A stretch of 64,000 nucleotides of DNA. Origin: Erigeron canadensis. Lineage: Eukaryota > Streptophyta > Magnoliopsida > Asterales > Asteraceae. The notes under the pieces were generated by a model. It was given only the letters and a program-made list of their open reading frames with translations. It was not told the origin of the DNA and did no database searches. The position numbers and the translations under genes were made by a program. This document shows positions 21,895 through 34,760 of the stretch, piece after piece (position 1 is the stretch's first letter; each line of letters begins with the position of its first letter). Location of the stretch: the NCBI RefSeq assembly GCF_010389155.1, contig NC_057763.1, positions 36,872,645 through 36,936,644 of the forward strand. Direction: 5' to 3'.

Positions 21895-22856
21895 CTCTGA
21901 TGCACGAAAACGCCCAGAAGCCACCGTACCCCGTACCGGAAACTTGTCGGGGACGGAAACGTGTACGGGGACGGCTGCGAAACGTTTCTAGGCCGTTTCC
22001 AAAAATTTGGGGACGTTCCTTGACCGCTTCGATAAGTCAACTGGTGTTGCTTGTACCGTTTCTAGTTTTGGGGACGTTTTTTTTTAAGTTTCCGGCAGTC
22101 AATCAGTGGCGGATACAGTGTAGAATAAGGGTGGTCACCGCCCAACCCTCAACCCATTTTTGTTAGCTTTTTTTTTTTAAGGTCAGTAAGTTCCCGGAAT
22201 AACGTATACAGAGGAGGGAAAGGTATGACGACGTATTTGCAGGTTATCCAAATGGGGAAGATGACATTCTCTTATAATATTTATTCATTTAAGTCCTTTT
22301 AGTATATTCAAAGTTTAAGTTTAGTCCCTAAGCATTTAAAGTTATAATTTCTTTAGAATAAAATTCATAATATACTAATTATTTGTAAATATCATCACGT
22401 GATTTTACTCTATGTTGAGTAATTTCTTTTAGTCAGTTTCTTAAATTTAAATAATGATTTTTTTCCTTCTTGAGCAGTTTAGACTAGTTTATATTTGGGA
22501 TACGAGCCTTACTTGTAGGTCATGTGTTCGAGGTCGGTATCGATATTCAAACGTATAGTTTATATTTGGGATTAGTTTCTCAAACTATAAGTCTTTAAGA
22601 TATAATTAACATAATACCTCCATTTTTTTTTATTAATTTAAGTTATCAAGAATATAGAAGATGTATGAATTTTGAAAGATTTATGATTTATCTTTGGAAG
22701 ATGTATGAATTTTGAAGTTAACATCAACGTATGAATATATTTTTTATTTATTTAAATCCGTACCCGTGCCGTACCCGTTTCTTGATTTTTTGAGTTTTGC
22801 TGTTCCCCGTTCCTGTACCCGTACCCGTTTCTCGTACCAGTTCCCGTGCAACATAG
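21895..22856. mobile_element. hAT-like element, GTACCCG-rich ends
   Basis: Terminal inverted repeats are CTCTGATGCACG on the left and CTATGTTGCACG on the right (reverse complement). Flanks GAAATAAC (21,887-21,894) and GAAATAAT (22,857-22,864) form an 8-bp TSD with one mismatch. Both subterminal regions are built of GTACCCGT/ACGGGGAC units. Another hAT-type end (CAGTGGCGGATACAG at 22,103) lies inside, probably a nested fragment. No transposase frame is present. Confidence 0.6.
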
Positions 22857-22864
22857 GAAATAAT

Positions 22865-23690
22865 TAATAAAATAATAGTAATGTCACCAATAATAAATAA
22901 GGAGCAGAAATCGAACGATTGTTGGTGTAGGGGATGATGTCGAAGTCGAACCAAAGGAACCAGTGGCTGCCTCTCGATCTCTTCTTTTCTCCCTTCTTGC
23001 GGCCGTATCTGACCAACACGACACCACCTCCTTATTTGATCTTCTTGCAAATTAATTTCACCAATTAATTAATTCTCCTAGGCTAATTAATGTCGAGCTG
23101 CTGCTTCTTTATCTCCTTTTCTCTCTTCGGCCGAGAACACCACCAAAACCAACACACCACAATTAATTTGACCTACTTAAATTCTAACCTAGACTAATAA
23201 TGTCAGCTGCTCTCGATTGTGATATATCATATGATATATATAGTGTTAAAGTAGGGTAATTAATTTGATGGCCAAATTGGGCTTCCTGCTTGTTGACTTC
23301 GAGCGACCACAAGAACCAAAAATGGGCTGCTCCAATTTGCTTCTTCCTTTGGACTAGCCCACGACACCACCACCTTGGACTTCTTTCCTATCTATGCTTG
23401 AATAGCCCACGTGAACTAGTCCACCAACAAATATCTTTGGGCTCCTTTTTTGTCTTTCGAACACCACCACCTTGTCTATTATTATCATTCAATCCATGGT
23501 GTGTAGTAAGCTTGTCATAAGGTGCTTCATTAAGCCGAGTCCACTATGTGACGTTCTTGATCCAATCCCGTCATATTTCATGTTATAGACCTATAATAAA
23601 GTAAATCATGAACTAAGTAAAAAGGTGTATAAAATGATTATTATTTCACAAAAAAATGCTTCAATGGGGTATATGAAAAGTCACAAATAA
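22865..23690. other. Intergenic, ACACCACC-containing repeats
   Basis: Several diverged segments of the form CTTCTTT...CACACCACCACCTTG recur (22,990-23,040, 23,100-23,160, 23,340-23,400, 23,450-23,480), so it looks like decayed repeat DNA. The frame at 23,290-23,520 has no recognisable product. Confidence 0.4.
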
Positions 23691-23694
23691 TACG

Positions 23695-23916
23695 CTCATC
23701 AAATGTTAAAGTAATTGACGTTAAAGGTAGTAGTGTAGTTATTTTAAGGACCGGTGTGTTTAGGTTGTAAATTATTTCATTAAGGGTACTATAGGTGTAT
23801 TAGGTAGATATGTTTAGATTGGTGAATAAAGAAGAGGTATATTTTGGGTAGTTCAAAATTATAATTTGAGAAAAAAGGGGAGGGTTGATGCTTTGTATAA
23901 TAGTATAGATATAGAT
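23695..23916 (-). mobile_element. Helitron relative, 5' end intact
   Basis: On the minus strand it begins ATCTATACTATTATACAAAG and continues through CTTCTTTATTCACCAATC and CTTAATGAAATAATTTAC, matching the 5' halves of the copies at 287-588 and 18,706-18,975. The 3' hairpin and CTAGT end are missing, so the copy is truncated. Confidence 0.5.
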
Positions 23917-23919
23917 ATG

Positions 23920-24511
23920 GATATAATGCACGTCGAATGAGTCATTTACCCTCATTTTAGGCTCATTAGAAAAAAACTTATTAACAAGAACAACAAAAAA
24001 GAGAGATAGAAACCTCACATACAAAAACACAAAAATAAAAGAGAAGCAAGGTAAATTGACTGCGAACAAAGAAGTAATTTGTTCACAATGAGAAAACAAG
24101 CCCCGCATAAACTACCGTGCTCTCTTTTTCTTTACTTCTTGTCAATATAATTAAAACATCTACGGTTCCATTTATTAATTTTCATAATCAAAATCACGAA
24201 ATTCAGATATATCAAGAACCCTAATTGATAACTATTTTAAACAAAACTTTACCTCAAATTGATAATCTATGTGAACCATCGATTTGAAGAATTTGGTACA
24301 TAAAGATGAACAGGAGTCTCTTGCTTTCAGGGAAGTTACAACTCAACAATTTGAAATTTGTGTTTATAAAAACTGTCGGGTGGTCAGAATAATAAAGAGT
24401 TGAAAGTAACGCTGTATTGTTAAGATTTTATCAAAAGAGAAAGAAAAAGGAATGGGGAGTGGAAGAAAATTTATAAAATGCATTCTTAAAGATATTTTAA
24501 AAGGTGCAGAT
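23920..24511. other. Intergenic, no gene recognised
   Basis: AT-rich; the minus-strand frame at 23,800-24,108 is hydrophobic and low-complexity and overlaps the Helitron relative. It is not considered a gene. Confidence 0.4.
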
Positions 24512-25219
24512 TGTTAGAGTATAAGTATATTATCAAATAAATAATCACGAGTACACAGCGAAAAGAAACGTATATGCAATAATATTAATTAACAAAGTAG
24601 GGAATTAAAAGTGTAAGCTTCCAATAAAATTAATAATAATATTATTAGTTAGGGTTTAGAGAAAAATTCCTCTACAATCGCACACTTGACACCCCTATGA
24701 TGTATGCTAATATAGTACCCGATCACGAACTCACAAACCCGGTTGTGTATACCCTTAATGTTGAACCCCAGAAACCGAAAACCCTATGGGTTTTGTTGCT
24801 ATCGACCGAACCAAAAAGAAATGAGAGATTTCTACAAGTCTAAAAGTTTTGTATGTATGACTCTAAAACCCTTAGATTTAACCCTTATATATAGGGACTT
24901 ATTTAGGGTTTTAATACTTGGTGACCAAGTTTAATCAAGGCCCTAATAGGCCTCTCAAAACGGTCCCCCTTAGGTGGAAATTAGGAAGTTTCCTAAACTC
25001 CTAGTTTTCACTTAAGTCTTTCTCTTTTCAATGTATTTAATTAACAAACGTATATTTAAATTTAAACATTTGTTTATTAATCATTTCGTGAACATATTAA
25101 TTAATATACTACATTAACATATTAATTAATTTCACAAAGTATACGTGTCATTTTGTGTGACCCCGTAGGCTTAAATAATTTCCGGATATGCGTTTATTTA
25201 ACGTGATCACATTCCAACA
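24512..25219. mobile_element. Possible Copia-type solo LTR
   Basis: It starts TGTTAGAG and ends TTCCAACA. Read in reverse it opens TGTTGGAATGTGATCACG, a form common in plant Copia LTRs. Flanking 5-mers CAGAT and GAAAT agree at only three positions, so the TSD is weak or mutated. No internal domain or second LTR is seen. Confidence 0.45.
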
Positions 25220-25224
25220 GAAAT

Positions 25225-26030
25225 GAAATGAAAAGAGACGCGAAATTGGCAAATTGTTTCAATATTTTTTCGCTCAGTGAAATCATTCAAATTAACCTAT
25301 ATACTAAAAACCAAACTATTTTTTACAAGTTGGTATCCACAACATACAACATACAACATACAAATATATATGCATAAGTTACAATTTCCATATACACGTA
25401 GTAAAAGTAAGTCCTTTTGTCAGGTTATGTCATGGAAACATCGAAGGCGATGATACACAACTATAGGCTTTAGGTACAACATTACAAACACAGCTTCAAA
25501 TACACATACACACATACAAATCTGGTAAAAAGAAAAAGACATATACATATACATATACATATATATATATATAATCTTTTGGAATGTTTATTGTTTCCGG
25601 CAATTACATAATCTTCAACGAAAGGATGATCAGATGATGGAGGGAGGTGGTTCGATATCCTTACACCTTGGCAATGGAGAAGACAACAACAGAAGACGGT
25701 GGTAGAAGGCGGTGGAAGACTTTTTGTAGAAGTTTGTCGCATAGGTATGGTGGGTTGTTTTGTGAGTGTGTTTTAGGGTATGTTGCAGAGTTGAGAGAAA
25801 TGTTTGTTGTTCATCTTCTTCGTGGCTCCATGTACTTTAATCTTTCTTTGTTCAATTATGTTGTAATTAATATTTAATATCGAAGTTATAAGCTATCGAA
25901 ATATTTGTTGGAGAATTGTATTAATTGGTGTTGCATACTCTTAAAGTTCGTTATATTTTGCGTTATTCATATAGTTAAAATATACTAGCGAAACTGAAAA
26001 CCCTTAAACATATGAAAGGAAGAAAAAAAA
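25225..26030. other. Intergenic, no gene recognised
   Basis: It contains ACATAC- and ATACAT-type microsatellites (25,340-25,365 and 25,538-25,575). Overlapping frames on both strands at 25,482-25,877 have no recognisable domain, and I do not call either a gene. Confidence 0.4.
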
Positions 26031-26035
26031 TGATC

Positions 26036-26984
26036 CACACTGTGTTCTCGAGTTTTTTTTAAAAGAAAAGAAAAGATGAGAAATGAAATGAAGATAAAAG
26101 AATGAAAATGATATGAAAAATGTCATATATTTTGTAGTCTTGAGTTTTTTGGAAAGAAGGAGAAAAGAATTGAAAATATAACATTTTTGTGTTCTTGAGT
26201 TTAGAAGAAAAGAAATAAAAAATGACTATTTTATAATTATATCCTTTTAATCATTCCTGTTGGTTGATCCCTTTGATCAAAAATAAAACAATATATATAA
26301 GTAACATCTCAATCATCAAAAAAGATGTAGAACAACTAAAATGTTTCTTCAGAATAATGGATATTGGTAAAAAGGGCAAATTAACAGTGATATCAATAAT
26401 GAATCGTTGCCATCCATTTACTCTAACAAGTTATAAGTAAGACTCCTAAACAATAACATCAAGAAATCAAGAAAATATATATGATTGAGATTTAGGTAGA
26501 TGAACAAAATAAACAAAAAAGTTCTAGAAAAAAAAATCCTAAACAATAACATCATTAAATCATATATATTATATATATATATATATATATGATTGAGATT
26601 CAAACAAAAGTTACTACTTTAAATTGAATGGTTGTTTGAAGAGTAGCTCAGCAAAGAAAAGAGGCATACCCACTGTTGAACCAAAGAAAAAAAAGAGGTG
26701 AACTGAGAAGGGGAAAAAGTTACATACATTATATAACTATATAGAAGATGCAAAGGGCATATCGATAATTACATGATATGTGTTGTTATCTTCCTTTGCA
26801 ATCGTCCCACATTTGGGCGGAAGACAAGCTAACAATTTTATGTATGGATAACCCATCCATTTCCATTTCTCTTCACATCAATTCCTTTCTTTGTTATTAA
26901 AAAACTCAAGAACCCAAATTCTTTAATTTTACTTTCACTTATTTTCTCTTCTTCCTCAAATTTAACTCAAGAACACAGGGCCAA
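26036..26984. repeat. Inverted-repeat pair with TGTGTTCTYGAGTT ends
   Basis: The left edge CACTGTGTTCTCGAGTTTTT matches the reverse complement of the right edge (CCCTGTGTTCTTGAGTTAAA). The left side carries two further diverged copies of the motif (26,138 and 26,190), each followed by a GAAAAGAAA-rich run. A transposon is likely, but I found no TSD. (AT)n tracts lie inside (26,568-26,590). Confidence 0.45.
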
Positions 26985-27341
26985 TGTATATTACTTAAAA
27001 ACTATATTTGCTATTACAGCTTTAATCGTAACTAACTTGATAAATCTGAGTTAATAACAAACACCCCCGCAATAACTAAAGTTGCACGACGCATCGCTGA
27101 AACAGAAACCCGCAGAAACGCCCGAGTTAAACATTCTAGTTATATCATAACAACCACGTTCCAGGGAAAATAACATCTTCATCCCTAATGACTATATATT
27201 TGTTCCACGTCTCCCCCGATACTTTGTTCCATATACCATCACAACAAAAGTGGTTATTTCAGATATCAATGTATCATACTTTTTCTCCACTCAGATTTTA
27301 CGTATACATACATATTGGATTGAAAACAGCATGATTTGGAT
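26985..27341. other. Intergenic, no gene recognised
   Basis: AT-rich DNA between an inverted-repeat element and a SINE. No open frame or RNA gene is recognised. Confidence 0.4.
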
Positions 27342-27501
27342 CAGTAGTAAACATTATGGCCTTTTGAGATAGAGGTCAATAGTTCAATCCTCATCCCATG
27401 CAAAGGCAAGAGGTCCTTTTCAACCATTTAGATAGAATCTGGTAGAAGTAAAGTCTGACTACATCTTAATTTCTCTCATACACTGTCAAGGTATTGGGTC
27501 T
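27342..27501 (+). mobile_element. SINE, Au/TS-like, diverged
   Basis: It carries a tRNA B-box-like GTTCAATCC (27,382-27,390) preceded by an A-box-like TAGTAAACATTATGG region. A conserved body follows (GGTAGAAGTAAAGTCTGACT, ACATCTTAATTTCTCTCATA, GTATTGGGTCTC), parallel to the 3867-3998 copy. It is heavily mutated, so an old insertion. Confidence 0.55.
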
Positions 27502-27980
27502 CAAAATCTGTAAAATACGACAATGAGCAATTTCTTTATTTCTTTTTCATATTGGATTAATATTTGTTGATCATTAGTCATTACTTGATTTTGAAAAATT
27601 ATTTTAAATTTTTCCCCAACTTTTCTATAGTTGATTTAACCAAAGTTCTTAGCTTTTATAACATATAATTGTGTGTTTTCTGTTAATATTCTATTTAGTT
27701 AAGTATTTCATAAGAGCATACTCTGGTTAGTTTTCAATAGCTTTTTAAAATAAAAAAAGATGTAAGAGCTTTTTGTAAAAAGATCTTGTAATCTAATGAA
27801 AAAAAAGCTTTTAAAACTTAAAGTTAATTAAAATATAATTTTAAAGTTAAAAGAGTTAAATAAAAGCTTAATTTTACCAACCTATAGGTTATATAAGAAA
27901 CCTATTTTTGTACAAAATGAATATATTTTATTTTAGTTTAAAAAAGTTTTTTCCATAGAGTAAAAAACGTTTAATTTTTA

Positions 27981-28043
<63 letters not shown>

Positions 28044-28394
28044 AAAACAAACCATTGGAGATATATCTAATACAATATAATTTTTAATATTTCTTGTTTA
28101 ACCAGATATTTTTGGACCTCCAATCCTCTCCTCATGAAAAATACCTTTTAGAAGATATCTCTAGCCACTAGGGTATTATAAAACAAATCTTATTAGTTTA
28201 ACTTTTTTTTTTCATTAAATTTACACATTTTAACTTCCATAACAATATAAGTCTTATTAAATATTTAATAATGTGAATCCTTATCTTTATATAATATAAA
28301 AGTTGAGTCATGGATCAACTTTAAAACTTAAATAATTTATCTTTATATTGCTGTTATAGCTCTAATTGCATAATTTACACATGTATATAGCATG
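27502..28394. other. Intergenic; long (TA)n microsatellite
   Basis: A TA dinucleotide run of about 58 bp spans 27,984-28,041. The rest is AT-rich without a recognisable gene. Confidence 0.55.
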
Positions 28395-29410
28395 TGTAAC
28401 ACCCCAACAAGGCGGAATCATGAGGTATCACAAGAAAAGCATAGCACGACATGGAAATTATGTAGAGTAAGTCTAAATGCATAAAAAGGATCAAGTAATC
28501 CATACAAACCATTCAATAATGCAAGTATCCGGATCACACGTAAGCATAACCCCTAATTCGGGAAATGAATTACGGATCCAAGAAGTCCAAGTCCAAGTCT
28601 AGCATGATCAAGCAATCAACCATCCAATACATCTATGAGCTAACATGTTCACCTGAAAAGTGTACTAACACGCGTCAACATAAAGTTGGTGAGTTCGTAG
28701 GGGCAAGTAATAGGAAACAAGTGTGTCGAGATAACAACCGTTAACGATATACGAGGATTAGAGTACTTAATCACGTTCCAAGGAAACCCTAAAATGTTTC
28801 ATGCTATCACAAATCAATACAAGTCAACGTTTACGTTCAATTATAGTTATAATGGCACGGCTTACAAAATAAATAATGCGCGATAAACCGGCAAGACTTA
28901 CATGATAAACAATGCGTATAATACGTTTCAGGTACGACTTACTTATATTTCAAATGCGTAAACTACGTTCCAAGCACGACTTACATATATTTCAAAGGCG
29001 TGTTCATTTCGGCATGACTTACATATATTTCAAATGCATGATCAACGGCATGACTTACATATATTTCAAATGCATGATCAACGGCATGTCTTACGTATAT
29101 TTCAACGGCATGATCAACGGCATGTCTTACGTATATTTCAACGGCATGATCAACGGCATGTCTTACGTATATTTCAACGGCATGATCAACGGCATGACTT
29201 ACATATATTTCAAATGCATGATCAACATTATGTTATAACTAAGCATTCATATTCAATATACATGTTAAACAATATCGTTAACAACAAAGTTATGCCACAA
29301 ATCGTGGGCTTATCGCTATGCCATCAACATGGACTTAATCGTTATCAATATCACAAATCTATAATACGTTAAGGGGGAAAATGTTATCATGTGAGATCCT
29401 ATGTCCCGAT
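28395..29410. mobile_element. LTR-type repeat fragment starting TGTAACACCCC
   Basis: It opens TGTAACACCCCAACAAGGCG, closely related to TGTCACACCCCACCTTAGGC at 29,411. Both are followed by GCGGAATC, a GACAT/CACATGG block, and about 280 bp later by GTTGGTGAGTTCGTAGG. They appear to be two related Gypsy-type LTR starts lying head-to-tail. No pol or gag frame is found. Confidence 0.5.
28930..29226. repeat. 36-bp minisatellite, about six good copies
   Basis: The unit is GGCATGACTTACATATATTT followed by CAAATGCATGATCAAC. Copies from 29,017 to 29,226 are nearly perfect, with two sub-variants (ACTTACATA...AAATGCATG and TCTTACGTA...AACGGCATG). Two degenerate copies precede them. Because 36 is divisible by three, frames stay open through the array on the plus strand; this is a repeat effect, not a protein gene. 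Confidence 0.85.
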
Positions 29411-32400
29411 TGTCACACCCCACCTTAGGCGGAATCGTAGAATATGACGAAAAGATATAGCAATGGCACATGGACTTTATAATAGAGTCATACTAAATGA
29501 AATTCAAATAAATGTAAATTCCACAAACGGAAAGTCTAGGCAACACGCCTCAAATAGCAAAGAAGTAATAATTGCAAATAGCGTTCAATGTTTCACATGC
29601 AATCTAGGAGTCCATGAAGGATCTCTTTATTGGTCTTCCTAAAGTCCATAAGCTCAATCTTCTTAGGCATTGTTATTACCTGAAAATGAATGCTCGAAAA
29701 TGTCAACATAATGTTGGTGAGTTCGTAGGTTTAAAGGAATACAAATGAGTTTGCTGTGCATGATATATCAAGTTTGGACAATAGTGTAAATATAAACATG
29801 TAGTAGCATACTAAATACTGATCAATGCCATCATAGTTATCCAACAACACAATCCCCATCACTCCTGCCAACAACTCAATCATGCTTTAAATACCAACAA
29901 CTACCAGCTGGAGTATAAAGTTAGTCGATAGTTTTCCAATAGTCTTCAATAGATATCAAAAGACATCTATTGCATCAAAGAAATCAATACAAGCAAGCTA
30001 ACATACACATTTCATAATGACGTATTTGTCCATGAAAACAAACAAGTTTTGGCACAGCTAGTAAATAAATGAAAAGTGTTTTGAGCATCATTTTCCCCCA
30101 AAGAAATAAAATAAAAAGGGGCCACGAAACTCACCTCAACAAGCAAGTAGTTATGCAAATCCAACAAGGTCGCTAGAATCTACACAACATATAAATATGA
30201 ACAAGTTACAATTATGGACATGGTCAAGAACCGTCCATTGTAACCCGTATTTGATGAAATATACATATGGCTACTTTCAAAATATTCACAACTGATTTGT
30301 CATATATTATTAAGTTACAAGTCACATAACTTAATATATAATATTTGTTTTACTGATTTAAGATTAAATTCTACAAGTTCATATTAACTGAAATTTTTGG
30401 TAACTTTATTTATTTTTTATTAGGATGAAACGAATGATTCAAGATTCCAAATCTTAACTACTGTTACCTTAGAGTGTTATATACTTACATGAATTTTTAC
30501 ATAATTTATTTGGCACGTTAACTATTTTTAAAAATTCAATGATTACAGACTAGTCAGAAAAATCACTGTTCGCGCACAGAAAAGTTTTATAAAAGTTAAG
30601 GGCCTTCAAAGATTCAAAAAAATCCAATTTTTTTACTGTACAATATTAACATCTCAAAAACGTTTCTGGAGAAAAATAATTGTCCAGTTCATAAAATCGA
30701 CCAAGATATGACTATTTGAAGTCGACCAAAATCTGTTCGGAAAACTCAGCTTTGCGCAGTTTTGTTATAAAATTCGTTTGACAACCTTAAACTTCATATT
30801 TTGACACGAAACCGCTTCCACCAGAAAGTAGACTTCCTGAACTTAATTTTAGACACCAAAAACGTGACTTAACCATCTCCCATGACCAAGATACGACCTT
30901 TCAAAGTTAACAAAACGAATCTGTCCAGATTCTGAAATAACCCAAACTTACTGTTTTAAAGACTACTACAACTAATATTTATATATAAACTTTCAAATCT
31001 TTCCAACACCTAATTAAATCTGTTATTATGATTTTCATGCCTTCATAATTGGATTTCTTTTATTACATTAATTATTATGCTTCATTAAATACTTAAACTT
31101 TTAACATTAATATGATTTATATTTCAAGCTTTTGATTTAACTCTAAAAAAAACCCTTTCATTCATTATTATAAATTTGCCATAATATATATTCATCAAAT
31201 AGGTTACTTATAAATAAAAAAGATATGCTTATATATATATATATATTAATAATTAAAAAGACTAATATATATGAAAAGAGAAGACAAGTGATTTTACCCC
31301 AAGATTGATGATCTTCTTCTTAGATACCTTGAAAAGAAGAATAGAATATAATCTTTAAGAATTTTATTATTAATTGTAATTTAAATCAAGATTCAATAGA
31401 ATTATAATTAAACTTACCAAAGTTTGCTTTGACAATGAGATGATTAATAATAAAAAAATATATTTTATGTTGTGATGTTTGTTTGTTGATCGGCAAAAGA
31501 GAAGCAAAATCAAAAAGGGTTTTGGTTTTTTTTTTTTTTTATTATTTAGGGTATAGTTATTATATATATATATATATATGGAGATAAGTGTTTTAGTTAG
31601 TTTATGATTAGACTTAATGTATCATAAAAATTCTAATGGAATTAAAATTCCTTGCTCACCATTAAATTGTTGTAATATATATATGACTAAATTTTTTTTA
31701 CTAAACATATGATATTTTACTATTACTATTACCATCTTACTACTTATACTAATTATATATTACTTTTATATTTATTGATTTCGTTCACCACTAAATAGCG
31801 TATACTAATTTATCAATGTCTAGAAATAAATATGACTAACAACTACAAGTCTAGAAATTACGGGGATAGTTATAGTCATCTACGTTTAGGAAGATCAAAT
31901 ATCTCAATCCTAAACTATTGAAATTCAAGTAATAGAAATCTCATATTGGAAATGATCACCACATTTCTAAGCTTGTTATACTATATAGGCATATTGACTA
32001 GTCAAGAAATTTGGAATGTAAGTTAGAGACTATAATAAATTACCAGTTTTGGTGACAGATGTCACACCGATCCTTATCAAAACGTTTTCCATCAATCAAC
32101 AACACAATGCACATACACTTCTAACGATTCTAATTTCAAGGAATCATTGATGCTTATATATAGGGTCACCCGCAGCCTTCCCACCACATCTCCTATTCAT
32201 TGAAAGTATAACCGTCTTCCATGTATGTACAACTACCCAAACCACAACAAGTATTCATAAACGGAAGCATAATTAAACGAGCAACAAGTCAATACGTTAA
32301 TCAAACAATCAATCAATCGATTAAACGACAATAACAAGCATGTACACTTTTCAGCCCGAATCTCAATTGAGTAGGGAGGGTTTACGAAACTCACCTTGAT

Positions 32401-33620
32401 TGGATATGCAAGCTAAGTACAAGTTATAATCGAGTTATAACGTCCAACAATCGCTTAGCGTGCACCACCTATAAACATATACATTACAAATCACGTGTCA
32501 AACCCTAAGTAGGTTTTAGAAAAGCAAATCAACCTTAGAGGACAATTGGGACTTAACTCGGTTACGTCACAACCCTAAAGTGTCTTATTGGTTCAACCGA
32601 ATATGAACAAGGACACTTTATCACATCATTTTTGAAAATGGTAGTGGATTCAAGCTATAAAGTTATACCATGATAAAGTAGACTCTCTCACGATTCCAAC
32701 GATAGGTCATACGCCTAAAACGGACTTACGGATCAAAAGTAATAAGCGTTTGAAATTGACATATGACCAGAAAAATGCCACTGCGCCGCAGTGAGAAGAA
32801 TCTGCACCCAACAACAACAGCTCATCACCATAAACGACCCAAAAACACCCATTTTGACCCCATAGTCGACCAAGGAGGATCTAGGACCCGATTTCAAGCT
32901 TGAATCCACACATTTGGACATAAACAAACTCAAATGAACACAACCCATTCCAAGATTTCATATCTAAACATCAAATCAAACTTCAAATTCGCTTTGACCC
33001 ATTACAAACTCCAACAAACCCTAATTCGACTTTTGGCTAGATTTGTGACCCGAAAACACATGGTTACAACTAGAAATAAGTTTATAAGTATGAAATGATG
33101 ATTAAAGGATGAGTTTCACTTACCAAATCTTGCACCAAAAGCTGAAACCCGTTTTTGACCCGAAAGTGAAGATTTCTTGCTTTTTGAAGTTCAAAATTTT
33201 GATATGTTATTAAGATGATGAAAACCCCTAACAATTTCTTGCTTAAAATTCAATAAATGTGACGATTTTCTATAGAGAGAGAGAGAGTGTGTGTGTGTGT
33301 TCTTTCATTTGAGGGAAAAAGGGAAGAAAGATAGGGTAGAGAGAGAGAGAGAGAGAGTGAAGAAAATGAAAAGGGAAAGGAAGGGGGGGGGAGGGAGTTG
33401 GGGCTGGCCTATAGAGGTCCAAATGTGGCTCCCGCTCCGCTAACTTCGACCAATAGCTATTCGTTACCCATTTAAACGCTAAAACGAGACCGTAAACATA
33501 ATCTAACTCAACTTTACGTTAAAATATGTCAAAACGTTCCAGAATTTATCATTTAATCATACCTTAAATTTCGTTTCATTACAAGTCAACATAGGTCAAA
33601 AGTCGCGAATGTTAAAGCAT
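29411..33620. mobile_element. Gypsy-type LTR/untranslated retroelement remnant
   Basis: It starts TGTCACACCCC and carries repeated landmarks: GAAACTCACCT at about 30,128 and 32,388, TGTCACACCGATCC near 32,061, the CACTGCGCCGCAGTG palindrome at 32,778, and a terminal part resembling 1365-2340. GA/GT microsatellites lie at 33,276-33,300 and 33,338-33,358. There are no gag/pol domains over 4.2 kb, so it is likely several nested or decayed LTR/UTR pieces. The right boundary is approximate. Confidence 0.4.
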
Positions 33621-33881
33621 GCATGGGTATTAAATTCTTCATTTGCTATGTGGTTTATTAGTGTATGTGATTTATTATGTGATTATTAGAAGAGTAGTAA
33701 TTGATTATATTGATGATGATTAGGAAGTTGAAAGGGGGAGAATGTGAAAGAGATATTGGAAGAGTAGTAATTCATTATTATTGATTATGATTAGGAAGTT
33801 GAAAGGGTGGAATGTGAAAGAGATTGACTAAGTAATGTAAAAGGGTGGAATGTTATCCTTATTATACATTCTGGTAGTAGG

Positions 33882-34624
33882 CATGGACAGTTCCACACTG
33901 GGGGCAATGGGGGCAACTGCCCCCATTCCAATTTTGGTACAATGTAGTTTTTAGAGGTATATTTGAAATAAATGAATAGAAAATACAACAAATGTCACCG
34001 TTGTTGTCATAAACTCTTTTTTTGTACGTTATTTATGTTGGAAGCATTAGTTTTAAGATAAATTCTCTTTTGGTAGAGTACAAATCTTGAGTTATTTTAA
34101 TTTTTAATAAAGTCAAAAAAGAGAGTTTGAAAAGGGGTGGAGATTTTCTTAAGTTAAAGATTATTTGAAGGGTAAAGTTTGAGGGTTAATCTAAAAAGTA
34201 TATTTTTTGTTTGGGTAATGTATTATACATCAATATTGTATATCTGTATGTGAAAATGTTATTTTTTTTTCAAATTATTAATGTAATAGTAATCACAATA
34301 GTCATGTAAAAAATATATGTACAGGCTAATTTGTATATCATTGCTCCAAAATTGTAAAGAACAATGTTCATGTAAAAGATATATATTTCCATAACTGGCA
34401 CTCAACTGTGCTAAACTCGGTCTTCTCAACATTGATCGTTAATAATCTGACTAAACCCGACGTTAACGAAATTGTTTTAGGAGTCCATTTTTTCTACTTA
34501 CGGGTCATGGCCCTTTTTTTAAATTAATTATTTTTAAGAATCCCCTCAAGATAGATCTAATAAATATAATAAACGACTCTTATATATTTGCCCCCTTAGA
34601 AAAAATACTCTGGTTCCGTCCCTG
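33882..34624. mobile_element. hAT-like element with 8-bp TSD
   Basis: Flanks GTAGTAGG (33,874-33,881) and GTGGTAGG (34,625-34,632) match at 7 of 8. The termini are CATGGACAGTTCCA and, reverse-complemented, CAGGGACGGAACCA. GGGGGCAA/TTGCCCCC motifs lie near both ends. It is non-coding. Confidence 0.65.
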
Positions 34625-34676
34625 GTGGTAGGTATTTTGCTATAATAATTTTTTTATGGGTTTTGATCAATGGCAG

Positions 34677-34760
34677 GAAAGAAGATTATTACCGGCATTT
34701 CTCGGAGTTCAAGTCATTGATAGGAAAGAGGCTGCCAATCAGTTGCTTAAGGTTTATCAA
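34677..34760 (+). pseudogene. Possible orphan exon (28 codons)
   Basis: Preceded by a splice acceptor (GATCAATGGCAG) and followed by a strong donor (GTAAGT). In phase 0 the exon reads ERRLLPAFLGVQ, then VIDRKEAANQLLKVYQ, a plausible amphipathic protein segment. No neighbouring exons are found; upstream lies the hAT element. I do not recognise the protein. Probably a captured or decayed gene fragment. Confidence 0.35.

Noticed and set aside
25482..25877. Overlapping frames on both strands
   Set aside because: Mutually antisense, run into ATACAT microsatellite, no recognisable product.
28912..29372. Repetitive reading frames of about 110 codons in two frames
   Set aside because: They are produced by the 36-bp minisatellite, whose length is divisible by three; both frames are equally open and no domain is present.
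28395..33620. Direct repeats as a CRISPR array or satellite
   Set aside because: Plant nuclear context, no spacer regularity outside the minisatellite, and LTR-type landmarks explain the recurrence.
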